A stretch of DNA of 64,000 nucleotides from CALBPI01 sp039821605 (GCA_039821605.1 JBCBNV010000005.1:1-64000); one strand, 5' to 3'. Counted from the first letter of the stretch, positions 1 to 9,937 are shown. The notes: generated by a model from the sequence alone, not told the origin. Numbers and translations: made by a program.

Positions 1-433
<433 letters not shown>

Positions 434-572
434 AATAGCTTTGAGCTTGAAGAGAGAGTTCCTAAAGCTTCGGCCAATCTTTCGATTGGTTACTGACTTT
501 TTGGTTACTCACTCTGGTTTTTTGCCAACGGCAACTACCAACGTGAGCACCCACACAAATTATCTGATTTGC

Positions 573-585
573 TTTTTAAAGAGCG
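573..585 (-). promoter_or_regulatory. rrn leader boxA antitermination element
   Basis: On the minus strand the leader carries GCTCTTTAAA (complement at 575-584), a close match to the boxA consensus TGCTCTTTAACA, about 140 nt upstream of the mature 16S end. It is the expected site for NusB/NusE loading during rRNA antitermination. The region 434-848 contains no convincing protein gene; it is rRNA leader and promoter DNA. Confidence 0.8.
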
Positions 586-646
586 CCCGAAACACCGCCA
601 ACCAACCATTTGGTGGTCGGCACAGGTGTGCCGGGAAAGACCGTCA

Positions 647-674
647 ATTATACCGGTGAAACTGGGCTGGTCAA
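647..674 (-). promoter_or_regulatory. rrn promoter P2 (sigma-70)
   Basis: Minus-strand -35 TTGACC (complement 669-674), 16-bp spacer, perfect -10 TATAAT (complement 647-652). An A7 tract lies just upstream of the -35 and may act as an UP element. Predicted start near 640, giving a leader of about 200 nt before 16S. Confidence 0.82.
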
Positions 675-788
675 CAGCCTTTGTGTCACTTTTTTTGGCT
701 TTCGATCGAGCGCCAGAAGCGGTGCGATCGTTGCCTTTCGGGGCCTTGACGGCCAACTCGGGGCGACTTGTCCCCGAGCGGGCTGCGC

Positions 789-816
789 AGTATAGGGCTT
801 CGCGGCGAAGCGTCAA
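789..816 (-). promoter_or_regulatory. rrn promoter P1 (sigma-70)
   Basis: Minus-strand -35 TTGACG (complement 811-816), 16-bp spacer, -10 TATACT (complement 789-794), followed by a GC-rich discriminator (GCGCAGC), typical of stringently controlled rRNA promoters. An A8 tract sits upstream of the -35 (near 832-839). The upstream block resembles that of P2. Confidence 0.82.
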
Positions 817-848
817 CCCTTTTGTGACATTTTTTTTGCGGGGCCTGA

Positions 849-1337
849 TCAGCCCCCCGGCGGGCCCCATTCCATGTAGACATCGCAGCGATCATAGGCC
901 GACACATCGGGGCGATCCTTGTGCCGAAAACCCGCTGATTCATAGAGTTTCAGGGCTGGGCCCAGTGACCGATGCGACTCCAGGAAGAGCACCTGCTCGC
1001 CACTGGCCTGGAACCATTGCAGGGCCGCCTCAATAAGAAGCCGCCCGATGCCGCGCCCCTGCGCGCGCGGTGTGACCCCCATTTTGCTGAGCTCGGCCCG
1101 ACCGCCGCCCTCAGGACGGACGGCGCAGGTGCCCAGCACCTCGTCGCCGTCGAGCGCGAAAAAGACCTCGCCGCCGGCGTCGATGATGTAGCCCTGGGGA
1201 TTGTCGAGGATGGCCGAGTCCTTGGGCTCGATCGAGAAATAGCGCTCGATCCACTCGGCGTTGATCCGTCGGAAGTCGGGCGCGCGATCGGCGCTGAAGG
1301 GCACGATAAGCACGCCATCCAGCGCCGCGGCGCTCAT
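849..1337 (-). CDS. GNAT family N-acetyltransferase
   Basis: A 162-residue single-domain GCN5-related acetyltransferase. The acetyl-CoA binding motif A is visible as RAQGRGIG around residue 90, preceded by the beta-4 strand (ELSKMGV) and followed by an amphipathic helix. The motif B region LKLYESAGF is near the C-terminus. The substrate cannot be read from sequence; small molecule, amino acid or protein are all possible. Its start overlaps the stop of the preceding gene by ATGA, so it is the last of a coupled tyrS-secreted protein-GNAT chain. It ends just before the rrn promoters. Confidence 0.85.
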   Translation of the reverse strand: MSAAALDGVLIVPFSADRAPDFRRINAEWIERYFSIEPKDSAILDNPQGYIIDAGGEVFFALDGDEVLGTCAVRPEGGGRAELSKMGVTPRAQGRGIGRLLIEAALQWFQASGEQVLFLESHRSLGPALKLYESAGFRHKDRPDVSAYDRCDVYMEWGPPGG

Positions 1338-1867
1338 TCGCCGATGGACTCGATTTCGGCCTTGTACTTTTCGACGAGCGCGATGTTGCTCGCCGGCGCG
1401 CGATCAAACAGCTGGATCGCGCCCAAGACCTGCCGCTCCAGCGCCTCGTACTGCGCTTCGGGCAACTGGCCCTTCATCGCCTTCAACTGCTCCACGGCCA
1501 TGTCGAGCTCCGCCTTCTGGTCGCGCATGGCGAGCGCGCCCATGGCCAGCATGACGTTGTGCACGACAACCTTGAACTCAGGCGCATCAAAGTCGTAACG
1601 CGACAGGACCGAGTTCGCCTCGGCATTGGCCTGGATGGCATCGAACATGCTCGGTGAGTCCGTGTTGATCGCCCCTTCCATGGCCTCGATTTCCTCCATG
1701 GCGCCCAGCAGGCGCTTCATTTCGCCCTCGGTGATATCGCGGACTTCAGTCTGCTGCAGCTCGGCCATCCAGGCGTTGGCTTCGGCGGCGCTCTGCGCCT
1801 GCGCGGCACCGGCAAGCCCCATCATGAGTGCCAGCATCAGCAGGCGTAGCTTATTGAGTCGGATCAT
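1334..1867 (-). CDS. Secreted hypothetical protein
   Basis: A 177-residue protein with a clear Sec signal peptide (LLMLALMMGLAGAAQA, cleavage near residue 24). The mature part is acidic, helical and methionine-rich, with no cysteines and no recognised motif. It is probably periplasmic. It overlaps tyrS upstream and the GNAT gene downstream by four nucleotides each, so translation is likely coupled through all three. I do not recognise the family. The signal peptide and tight overlaps argue that the gene is real. Confidence 0.75.
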   Translation of the reverse strand: MIRLNKLRLLMLALMMGLAGAAQAQSAAEANAWMAELQQTEVRDITEGEMKRLLGAMEEIEAMEGAINTDSPSMFDAIQANAEANSVLSRYDFDAPEFKVVVHNVMLAMGALAMRDQKAELDMAVEQLKAMKGQLPEAQYEALERQVLGAIQLFDRAPASNIALVEKYKAEIESIGE

Positions 1868-3087
1868 GTCCCAGTCCCCTCTGTTCTCAACGTTATCGAA
1901 ACTCTGGCAAAGCGGCGCCGGCCAACCTGCATGACGAGGTCGACGCCCGGCTCGAAGGTCGTCGCGCGATCCTCGATGCGCTCGCCGTCAACACGCACGG
2001 CGCCCTGCCCGATCATGCGGAACGCCTCTGATGTACTGGCCACGAGCCCGGCCGCCTTGAGTACATGCGCCACACCCATGCCGGTGGCATCGGCTGCGAC
2101 CGCCACCTCCGGCAGGTCCTCGGGCACGGCGTGCTTCTGGAAGCGCGCCACAAAATCCCGCTGCGCGGATTCGGCAGCACCTTCGTCGTGAAAGCGCGCC
2201 ACGATCTCGCGTGCGAGCTCGAATTTGACGTCGCGCGGGTTGCGCCCGTCGCCGACCGCTTCCTGCAGGCCCTTTATCTCGTCGACCGCACGGAAGCTCA
2301 ACAGTTCGTAATAGCGCCACATCAGCGTGTCGCTGATCGACATGAGCTTGCCGAACATGTCGCCGGGCGCGTCGGTGATGCCGATGTAATTGCCCAGCGA
2401 CTTTGACATCTTCTGGACGCCATCGAGGCCCTCGAGCAGCGGCATCGTCAACACCACCTGCGGATTCTGGCCCGCGTCCTGTTGAAGCTGGCGCCCGACG
2501 AGCAGGTTGAACTTCTGGTCGGTACCACCGAGCTCGACGTCCGCCTCGAGCGCCACGGAGTCGTAGCCCTGCACGAGCGGGTAAAGAAACTCGTGGATCG
2601 CAATCGGCTGCCCGCCCGCGTACCGCTTGGAAAAGTCATCGCGCTCGAGCATCCGCGCCACGGTGTGGCTTGCGGCGAGCCGGATCATGCCCGCGGCGCC
2701 CAGCTCATTCATCCAGGTCGAGTTGAACGCGATCCGGGTCCGATCTGGGTCCAGGATCTTGAAGATCTGGGTCTCATAGGTGCGGGCATTCTCAGCGATC
2801 TCCTCGGGCGAAAGCGGCGGCCGCGTGGCGTTTTTACCGCTCGGGTCGCCAATGAGACCCGTGAAGTCTCCAATCAGGAACACCACATCGTGCCCAAACT
2901 GCTGGAACTGGCGCATCTTGTTGATGAGCACCGTGTGCCCCAGGTGGAGGTCCGGCGCCGTCGGGTCAAAGCCGGCCTTGATGACCAGCGGGCGCCCTTC
3001 GGCCAGGCGCGCCTGCAGCGAACCCTCGGGCAGCACCTCTTCGGTGCCGCGCATCAGTTCTGCGAGCTGTGCCGCAGCGTCGGTCAT
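1864..3087 (-). CDS. tyrS: Tyrosyl-tRNA synthetase
   Basis: Charges tRNA-Tyr with tyrosine in the cytosol. The class I signatures are intact: HLGH at residues 48-51 and KMSKS at 226-230, with a C-terminal S4 RNA-binding domain (about residues 340-400). The 407-residue length and motif form fit the TyrZ-type subgroup common in proteobacteria. I start at MTDAAAQL (3087); the frame stays open 20 codons further upstream, but that extension is not conserved-looking. It is divergent from the M23 peptidase gene, as in Pseudomonas, where tyrZ also lies next to an rRNA operon. Confidence 0.95.
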   Translation of the reverse strand: MTDAAAQLAELMRGTEEVLPEGSLQARLAEGRPLVIKAGFDPTAPDLHLGHTVLINKMRQFQQFGHDVVFLIGDFTGLIGDPSGKNATRPPLSPEEIAENARTYETQIFKILDPDRTRIAFNSTWMNELGAAGMIRLAASHTVARMLERDDFSKRYAGGQPIAIHEFLYPLVQGYDSVALEADVELGGTDQKFNLLVGRQLQQDAGQNPQVVLTMPLLEGLDGVQKMSKSLGNYIGITDAPGDMFGKLMSISDTLMWRYYELLSFRAVDEIKGLQEAVGDGRNPRDVKFELAREIVARFHDEGAAESAQRDFVARFQKHAVPEDLPEVAVAADATGMGVAHVLKAAGLVASTSEAFRMIGQGAVRVDGERIEDRATTFEPGVDLVMQVGRRRFARVSITLRTEGTGT

Positions 3088-3244
3088 GGGGTGGAAGTCC
3101 GTCGAGCAGGGCGTCAGGGCGCCGGGACCTCGATTATGACCTGTCACAGACTCGCTGGCACCCCATGCGGCGGCTGGCGGGCCAGCTTTTGACTAAATTG
3201 GAGACTGCGATTACCCTTCCCGAAACTATAACCGGAACAGTGCG

Positions 3245-4660
3245 TTGCACCGCAAACCGAGTCCGATTCGTCACGACTACAATATCAGCGCGAACCCGCG
3301 CGGCGGTGCAGCATCCCGGCCGCACCACGTACTCTGGTTCGTCGCCGGCCTGGGCCTGCCCCTTTTGGCACTGATTCTCGGGCTCGCGTTTCGTGATGCG
3401 GCCCCGCCTGAGCAGACCCCGGACGTCGCCAGCGACACCGTGACCGCGTCCGCCGCCGCACCCGTTGGCGCCGAGGCGATACTCGAGGCCCAGCCCGAAA
3501 TCGAATTGCCCGCAACGCCCGAACCGCCGGCGCCCGCGTACGAACGCCTCGTACTCAAAGTGGCCTCGGGCGACACACTCGACGGACTGTTCCGCCAACA
3601 CCAGCTCAACATCGCCGACCTCATTACGATCTCACGCCTGCCCGATGCCAAGCAGCCGTTGCGCGTGCTCAAGCCCGGCGACGAACTCGAGATCACGCAC
3701 GACGCCGGACGCATCATGTCGCTGGCACGCAATCTCGACTTGCACAACCGTCTCGAGGTCAACCGCGACGACGCCGGTCGCTTTACGGCAACGCTCGAAG
3801 ACCGCGCCGTCGAGTACCGCCAGGTGATGCGACACGGTGTCATTGAAACCTCCCTGTTCGAATCGGCCGCCGCAATCGGTTTGTCCGACAAAGTCATAAT
3901 GAACGTGGCCGGCATCTTCGCCTGGGACATCGACTTCGTTTACGACATCCGCGTCGGCGACGAGTACTACGTGATCTTCGAAGAGCTCTGGCAGGACGGA
4001 GAGAAAATTGACGACGGCGAGATTGTCGCCGCAGAGTTCGTGAACCAGGGCGACGCCTACCAGGCGCTTCGCTACATCAGCCCCGACGGCAGCAGCGACT
4101 ACTTCAACCCCGACGGTCGAAGCGTACGCAAAGCCTTCGTGCGTGCGCCCGTGGACTTCAAACGCATCAGCTCGGGCTTCAACCCCAGCCGTCGTCATCC
4201 GATTCTCAACACCATTCGTGCCCACCGTGGCGTCGACTACTCGGCACCGCGCGGGACGCCCGTCATGGCTGCCGGCGACGGCAAGATTTCGTTTCGCGGC
4301 AGCAAGAGTGGCTACGGCCGCGTTGTCATCCTTCAGCACGGCGGCAACATCACAACGCTCTACGCGCACCTGTCGAACTTTCGCAAGGGCCAGCGCGTGG
4401 GCACACGTGTGAAGCAGGGCCAGGTGATCGGCTTCGTCGGCAAGACGGGATTGGCCACGGCGCCGCACCTGCACTACGAGTACCGGCTCAACGGTGTACA
4501 CCGCAACCCGCGCACCGTGTCCTTGCCGCAAGCCGACCCGATTCGCGCCGAGTTCCGCGAAGACTTCGAGCGCATGACGGGACCGGTGCTCGCCGAGCTC
4601 GAGCGCTTCAAGCGCATGCAGATGGCATCGATCAACACGGACGAGGCCGCCGCGCTTTAG
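3245..4660 (+). CDS. M23 family murein endopeptidase (MepM/YebA-like)
   Basis: A 471-residue peptidoglycan endopeptidase with an N-terminal membrane anchor (about residues 28-48), an OapA/LysM-like and dimerisation segment in the middle, and a LytM/M23 catalytic domain. The zinc motif HxxxD is H327-D331, and the HLH motif is H408-H410. It would cut peptide cross-links in the periplasm during wall growth. The start codon is TTG, leaving 157 bp to the divergent tyrS start. The next gene, anmK, recycles the anhydro-muropeptides that wall turnover yields, so the pair forms a cell-wall unit. Confidence 0.9.
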   Translation: MHRKPSPIRHDYNISANPRGGAASRPHHVLWFVAGLGLPLLALILGLAFRDAAPPEQTPDVASDTVTASAAAPVGAEAILEAQPEIELPATPEPPAPAYERLVLKVASGDTLDGLFRQHQLNIADLITISRLPDAKQPLRVLKPGDELEITHDAGRIMSLARNLDLHNRLEVNRDDAGRFTATLEDRAVEYRQVMRHGVIETSLFESAAAIGLSDKVIMNVAGIFAWDIDFVYDIRVGDEYYVIFEELWQDGEKIDDGEIVAAEFVNQGDAYQALRYISPDGSSDYFNPDGRSVRKAFVRAPVDFKRISSGFNPSRRHPILNTIRAHRGVDYSAPRGTPVMAAGDGKISFRGSKSGYGRVVILQHGGNITTLYAHLSNFRKGQRVGTRVKQGQVIGFVGKTGLATAPHLHYEYRLNGVHRNPRTVSLPQADPIRAEFREDFERMTGPVLAELERFKRMQMASINTDEAAAL

Positions 4661-4679
4661 GCGCCTGCGGCGCACACAC

Positions 4680-5822
4680 TTGCTCTACGTCGGCCTGATC
4701 TCGGGCACCAGTGCCGATGCCATCGACGCCGCACTCGTCGACATCGACGGCGATACGATCCAGACACTGGCGATCGCCAGCCACGCCTTCCCGCCCGAGC
4801 TCGGCGCACGACTTGCCGATGCACTCGCGACACCTGCCACTTTGACGGCCAAAGCCTGCGGCGCACTCGACGCAGCGCTGGGTCACGAGTTCGCGGCGGC
4901 CGCGCTGACACTCCTGCATGAGGCGCGCGTTGATGCCAATGCCGTGCGCGCGATCGGCAGTCATGGCCAAACGCTGTTTCACGCACCCGATGGTCCCGAA
5001 GCGTTTACGCTGCAAGTCGGCGACCCGGCCCGCATCGCCATGGCGACGGGCGTCACCACCGTGGCCGACTTCCGGCGTGCCGACGTGGCGGCCGGCGGCC
5101 AGGGCGCACCCTTGGCGCCGTTGCTGCACGCGGCCTTGTGGGGCGGCACCAGGACGCAGCGCGCGGTGCTGAACCTGGGCGGCATCGCCAACCTTTCGCT
5201 ACTCCAGCCCGGCCTGCCCGTGCGCGGCTTCGACACAGGCCCGGCCAACACACTCATGGACCAGTGGGCCGCAGTCACGGGCAACGGCGCGCACGATGCC
5301 GACGGCGCTTTGGCCGCGCGCGGCACCGTGGACACCACTTTGCTGGGCAAATTGAGCGAGGACCCCTACTTCTCCCTGCCTGCGCCCAAGAGCACGGGGC
5401 GCGAGTATTTCGACCGCGACTGGCTGTTGTCCGGGGTCGGCATGACGGCGCAAGCGGCGTCCGAGCTGAAAACCACGCGCATCGCGGATATCATGGCCAC
5501 ACTGTGTGCGCTGACGGTAACGACGGTCGCCGATGCGTTGCACCGCGCCGCTGGCGAGACAGAGGCGCAGGGTTTCGAACTCATCGCGTGCGGCGGCGGA
5601 TGTCACAACCCGGAGCTCATGCGGCGCCTGGCGCAGGTTGACGGCGTCGACCGCCTGGCCACCACCGCAGACTACGGCATCGACCCGGACTACGTTGAAG
5701 CAACCCTGTTCGCCTGGCTGGCGGCACAGCGCATCGCGGGGCAGCCCGTCGACACGCGCACGATCACAGGCGCACGTCATCGCGTGATGGCGGGCAGTAT
5801 TCACGAACCCAGCGTGGAGTAA
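4680..5822 (+). CDS. anmK: Anhydro-N-acetylmuramic acid kinase
   Basis: Phosphorylates and opens 1,6-anhydro-MurNAc to MurNAc-6-phosphate in the cytosolic murein recycling pathway. The 380-residue length is typical. The N-terminal ATP-binding glycine motif (GLISGTSADAID), FRRADVA and GGIANLS segments and the FDTGPAN motif are present. The start codon is TTG. In some family members the first motif reads GTSxDGxD; here the glycine is alanine (SADAID), a small departure. Part of the tyrS / M23 peptidase / anmK neighbourhood. AmpD (29674-30249) acts earlier in the same pathway. Confidence 0.93.
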   Translation: MLYVGLISGTSADAIDAALVDIDGDTIQTLAIASHAFPPELGARLADALATPATLTAKACGALDAALGHEFAAAALTLLHEARVDANAVRAIGSHGQTLFHAPDGPEAFTLQVGDPARIAMATGVTTVADFRRADVAAGGQGAPLAPLLHAALWGGTRTQRAVLNLGGIANLSLLQPGLPVRGFDTGPANTLMDQWAAVTGNGAHDADGALAARGTVDTTLLGKLSEDPYFSLPAPKSTGREYFDRDWLLSGVGMTAQAASELKTTRIADIMATLCALTVTTVADALHRAAGETEAQGFELIACGGGCHNPELMRRLAQVDGVDRLATTADYGIDPDYVEATLFAWLAAQRIAGQPVDTRTITGARHRVMAGSIHEPSVE

Positions 5823-5828
5823 CGCCGC

Positions 5829-7949
5829 ATGAGTGCCGAACAGAAAACGCTCAAGCACGACACGGCAGCCGCCGCGGAAAGCGAGGCCAGCCTGCCCGAG
5901 CACTTCCTGAACCGTGAGCTTTCGCTGCTCGAGTTCAACAAGCGCGTGCTGGCGCAAGCGGCGGACACGAGTCTGCCGTTGCTCGAGCGGCTGCGCTTCC
6001 TGTGCATCTCGTGCACCAACCTCGACGAGTTCTTCGAGATCCGCGTGTCGGGTCTCAAGCAACGTGAGGAGATCGGCACTTCGCCACCGGGGCCTGACCA
6101 GCGTACGGCGCAGCAGGTCCTGGAGCTCGTTTCGGCCGAAGCGCACAAACTTGTCGCAGCACAGTACGAGGAGCTCAACAAGCGCATGCTGCCGGCACTG
6201 GCCGAGGTTGGCATTCGTTTCCTGCGCCGACACGACTGGAACCCTGTGCAACGCGAGTGGCTGCACGCGCATTTCGTCAACCAGATCCTGCCCGTGCTCA
6301 CGCCGCTCACGCTCGACCCGGCGCGCCCGTTCCCGCAGATCCTCAACAAGAGCCTCAACTTCATCGTCGCGTTGCGCGGCCGCGACGTCTACGGCCGCCG
6401 CCGCCACCGCGGCCTCGTGCAGGCGCCGCGATCGCTGCCGCGGCTCATCAAGGTCCCCGCCGACCTCGAGGGTTCTGGCGAAGAGGACTACGTGTTCCTC
6501 TCCTCGATCATTCATGAGTTCGTCGAGGAGCTGTTTCCAGGGCTCAACATCGACGGCTGTTACCAGTTCCGTGTGACGCGCAATGGCGACCTCTACGTCG
6601 ATGACGAGGAAGTCGAAGACCTCATCCGCGTGCTCGAAGGTGAGCTGGCCGCCAGCCGCTATGGCGCGGCCGTGCGGCTTGAGGTCGCGGCCGAGTGCAC
6701 CGATGAGCTGTCGACGTTCCTGCTCGACCACTTCGAGCTCACGCCAAACGACCTCTACCGTGTGAATGGGCCCGTGAATCTCAATCGGCTCAGCATGGTT
6801 GCCGACACGTCGCCGCGGGACGAACTCAAGTACCAGCCATTCACACCCAACATTCCCGACGCGCTTATCCAGGCCGATGACCTGTTCGACGCGCTACGGA
6901 AGAAGGATGTGCTGCTGCACCACCCGTTCCAGTCGTTCGTGCCCGTCATCGATCTGCTCGCATCGGCCGCCGCGGATCCTACTGTGCTCGCCATCAAGCA
7001 GACCCTGTACCGCACGGGCCCCGACTCACCCATCGTCGACCAGCTCGTGGCGGCGGCGCGCGCGGGCAAGGAAGTCACGGTGGTTGTCGAACTCATGGCG
7101 CGCTCCGACGAGGCCGCCAACATCGAGCTTTCAAACCGTTTGCAGGAGGCCGGCGCGCACGTCGTGTTTGGCGTCATCGGCTACAAGACGCACGCCAAGA
7201 TTCTGCTCATCGTGCGGCGCGAGAACGACGCGCTGGTGCGCTACGCGCATCTCGGTACGGGCAACTACCACCCCAAGACCACACGACTCTACACCGACTA
7301 CGGCCTGCTGACCGCGCGGGACTCGATCTGCGAGGAAGTGCACAACGTCTTCATGCGGCTCACGAGCCTCACGGACCAGCAGGGCCACAAGCTGCTGCTG
7401 ACCTCACCGTTCAAGCTGCACAAGAAGCTTCTGAGCTACATCCGTCGCGAGCGCCGCCACGCACTGGCCGGCAAGCCCGCGCGCATCATGGCGAAAGTGA
7501 ACGGCCTCGTGGAGCCGCGCATCATCACGGCGCTGTACGCCGCTGCGCGGGCCGGCGTCGAGATCGACCTGATCGTGCGCGGCATCTGCATCCTGCGCCC
7601 GGGCGTGCCGGGTCTGTCCGAGAACATCCGCGTGCGTTCGATCGTGGGGCGGTTCCTCGAGCACTCGCGCATCTACTACTTTCACAACGACGGCGATGAG
7701 GCCCTGCTGTTGTCGAGTGCCGACTGGATGGAGCGGAATTTCTTCCGCCGGGTGGAAGTGGCATTCCCCGTACGCCGCAAGTCACACATCGAGCGCGTCA
7801 AGAATGACCTGCAGCTCTACCTCGACGACACGGCAGAGGCCTGGGCGCTGCAGTCTGACGGCAGCTACGCACGCGTCCCGCCGCCCGCCGACGCAGAGCC
7901 GATCAGCGCACAGTCGACGTTACTGGCGCGCTACAGCGCGCCGCTCTGA
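5829..7949 (+). CDS. ppk1: Polyphosphate kinase 1
   Basis: Reversibly polymerises the gamma phosphate of ATP into inorganic polyphosphate. The 706-residue protein shows the N-terminal NRELSLLEFNKRVL motif, the head domain, and the two phospholipase-D-like C-terminal domains. The predicted autophosphorylated histidine is H455 in KTHAK, and the second conserved histidine is H619 in YYFHNDGDE. It begins six bases after anmK. Its 3' end overlaps the convergent ppx gene by 30 bp, so synthesis and degradation of polyphosphate are encoded tail to tail. Confidence 0.96.
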   Translation: MSAEQKTLKHDTAAAAESEASLPEHFLNRELSLLEFNKRVLAQAADTSLPLLERLRFLCISCTNLDEFFEIRVSGLKQREEIGTSPPGPDQRTAQQVLELVSAEAHKLVAAQYEELNKRMLPALAEVGIRFLRRHDWNPVQREWLHAHFVNQILPVLTPLTLDPARPFPQILNKSLNFIVALRGRDVYGRRRHRGLVQAPRSLPRLIKVPADLEGSGEEDYVFLSSIIHEFVEELFPGLNIDGCYQFRVTRNGDLYVDDEEVEDLIRVLEGELAASRYGAAVRLEVAAECTDELSTFLLDHFELTPNDLYRVNGPVNLNRLSMVADTSPRDELKYQPFTPNIPDALIQADDLFDALRKKDVLLHHPFQSFVPVIDLLASAAADPTVLAIKQTLYRTGPDSPIVDQLVAAARAGKEVTVVVELMARSDEAANIELSNRLQEAGAHVVFGVIGYKTHAKILLIVRRENDALVRYAHLGTGNYHPKTTRLYTDYGLLTARDSICEEVHNVFMRLTSLTDQQGHKLLLTSPFKLHKKLLSYIRRERRHALAGKPARIMAKVNGLVEPRIITALYAAARAGVEIDLIVRGICILRPGVPGLSENIRVRSIVGRFLEHSRIYYFHNDGDEALLLSSADWMERNFFRRVEVAFPVRRKSHIERVKNDLQLYLDDTAEAWALQSDGSYARVPPPADAEPISAQSTLLARYSAPL

Positions 7950-9476
7950 CCGCGAGGCCATCGTTTCCACGCCCAGCGTGTAGCCCCAACTCTTGATGAG
8001 CGCGCGCTCGCGATCCATATCCGCGCGCGTCAGCGGATTGGCATCGAGCCAAGCGGCATCAAAGCCCAGCGTGAGCGCGCGTGCCTCCAGCCGAATCGTC
8101 AATGCGGCCGGTGAGGTATCGCTGCGGTTACGGTTGATGAGCACGGCAAGGCGCAGCAACAACGTCAACAGGCGCACGTCTTCCTGCACGGGCCGACTCG
8201 CTGTACCCGCGCGCGCCGGTGAGGGGCGTTTGCGTTGGTTCGCAAGCATGAATGCCAGCAGTTGCTGCTCCGCGGCGGGGAACCCGGGCAGGTCCGCATG
8301 ACGCACCACGTAGGCGCCGTGCTGGTGGAAGTCGGCATGCGCGATATCCAGCCCGATTTCATGCAGGTGGCCCGCCCACTTGAGCAACAGGCGCGCAAGC
8401 TCCGGGTCCATTTCGAGCTCGGGTTTGAGCGCGTCGAACAACTGCAACGCCGTCTCGCGCACACGCCGCGACTGCGCCTGGTCAACGTGGTAGCGCTCGG
8501 CCAGGGCAATGACGCTGCGCACACGCGCATCAGCGTGTTGCAGGCGCCCGACGAGATCGTAAAGCACACCCTCTCGCAACGCGCCATCGGACTCGATGAG
8601 CCCGTCGATTGACAGCGTCCGCATGACCTCGGCGAGAATCGCGAGCCCGCCGGGCCAGACCTCGGCGCGGCGGTCGGACAAACCCGGCAACGACAGATGC
8701 TTGATGTCGCCTGCTGCGATGACGTTTTCGATCAGTGTTTCGACGTGCGGCAACCGCAGCGGTTCATCGGACGCGATGAGACCCATCTCACGCGCCACGG
8801 CAACTGTGGACCGGATCGTGCCCGAGGCACCGATGGCCGTCAGCCAGCCGCTCTCGCGGAAAATGGTCTTGACGGGCCGAAGCTTGAGGCTTGCGGACAT
8901 ACGCGCATCGGCGAAGCGCTCGACGCTGAGCTCGCCGCCCGGGAAGAAGCGCTCCGTCTTGACGACGCAGCCCATGCCCAGGCTTTCGAGCGCCGCGGCC
9001 TCGAGCCCTTCGCCCACGATGAGCTCGGTGCTGCCGCCACCGATATCGATGACGAGCCGGCGGCCTGACTCGGGCGGCAGGCTCTGCGCCACACCCAGGT
9101 AGATGAGTCGCGCCTCTTCGACGCCCGCGATGATCTCGATGGGGTGGCCCAGCGCGCGTTCGGCTTCGGACAGGAAGCCCGCGTCCTTGCGCACGCGACG
9201 CAGTGTATTGGTGCCCACGGCGCGGACGCGGTCGGCGCGCATCTCGCGCAGGCGTTCGCCGAACTGTTCAAGACAGGCCAGCGCGCGTTGCCGGGCGGGT
9301 GCCGCCAGACCCAGGTCCTTGCTCAGGCCTTCGGCCAGACGCACGGTTTCGCGCAGCCGGTCAATGACCGTGAGCTGGCCGTGACGCAGGGTCGCAACGA
9401 CCATGTGAAAGCTGTTGGAGCCGAGGTCGACCGCGGCGATGACGTCGTCGTCGGTATCCGAGACGTCGTTGCTCAT
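7920..9476 (-). CDS. ppx: Exopolyphosphatase / guanosine pentaphosphatase (Ppx/GppA)
   Basis: Releases phosphate from polyphosphate ends and may also hydrolyse pppGpp. The 518-residue protein has the ASKHA phosphatase core with AAVDLGSNSFHMVV near the N-terminus and VIDIGGGSTELIV near residue 150, followed by a helical HD-like C-terminal region with an HLHEIGLDI segment. I start at MSNDVSD (9476), because the longer frame would overlap the erpA coding end. Sequence does not separate Ppx from GppA; pairing with ppk1 favours Ppx. Confidence 0.92.
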   Translation of the reverse strand: MSNDVSDTDDDVIAAVDLGSNSFHMVVATLRHGQLTVIDRLRETVRLAEGLSKDLGLAAPARQRALACLEQFGERLREMRADRVRAVGTNTLRRVRKDAGFLSEAERALGHPIEIIAGVEEARLIYLGVAQSLPPESGRRLVIDIGGGSTELIVGEGLEAAALESLGMGCVVKTERFFPGGELSVERFADARMSASLKLRPVKTIFRESGWLTAIGASGTIRSTVAVAREMGLIASDEPLRLPHVETLIENVIAAGDIKHLSLPGLSDRRAEVWPGGLAILAEVMRTLSIDGLIESDGALREGVLYDLVGRLQHADARVRSVIALAERYHVDQAQSRRVRETALQLFDALKPELEMDPELARLLLKWAGHLHEIGLDIAHADFHQHGAYVVRHADLPGFPAAEQQLLAFMLANQRKRPSPARAGTASRPVQEDVRLLTLLLRLAVLINRNRSDTSPAALTIRLEARALTLGFDAAWLDANPLTRADMDRERALIKSWGYTLGVETMASRSERRAVARQ

Positions 9477-9498
9477 GACTGGCGCTGCGCCGTGGGAC

Positions 9499-9855
9499 TT
9501 AGACCGAGAACGATGAGCCGCAACCGCAGGTGGTGGTCGCGTTGGGGTTTCGGATAATGAACTGCGCGCCCTCGAGATCTTCCTTGTAGTCGATCTCGGC
9601 ACCCATGAGGTACTGAACGCTCATCGGGTCGACGACCAGCGTCACGCCCAGATTCTCGACCTGCACGTCGCCGTCTTCAATTTGTTCATCGAAGGTGAAG
9701 CCGTACTGAAAGCCCGAGCAGCCGCCGCCGCTGATGAACACGCGAAGCTTGAGTGCCGGGTTGTCTTCTTCGGCGATGAGCTCACCAACCTTGGTGGCCG
9801 CCGAATCCGTGAACACGAGCAGGGATTGTTCCGTTGCCAGGGTGTCCGCTTGCAT
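9499..9855 (-). CDS. erpA: Iron-sulfur cluster insertion protein ErpA
   Basis: An A-type carrier that delivers Fe-S clusters to apo-targets such as isoprenoid enzymes. The 118-residue protein keeps the three cluster cysteines: C46 in GGGCSGFQYGF and C110/C112 in the terminal CGCGSSF. It lies 22 bp upstream of ppx on the same strand and downstream of the bactofilin gene. A similar anmK-erpA-bactofilin grouping occurs in pseudomonads. Confidence 0.95.
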   Translation of the reverse strand: MQADTLATEQSLLVFTDSAATKVGELIAEEDNPALKLRVFISGGGCSGFQYGFTFDEQIEDGDVQVENLGVTLVVDPMSVQYLMGAEIDYKEDLEGAQFIIRNPNATTTCGCGSSFSV

Positions 9856-9937
9856 GTCGTTTCTCCGCTGGGCGTTGCCGCCGCGTAATGCGTTGCGCTG
9901 CCTCTATCCTACCGAATTCGGGCTGCGCGCGCGGAAA

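Noticed and set aside
5199..6731. Minus-strand open frame of 510 residues opposite anmK/ppk1
   Set aside because: Opposite two firmly identified genes; no motif; composition of an antisense shadow.
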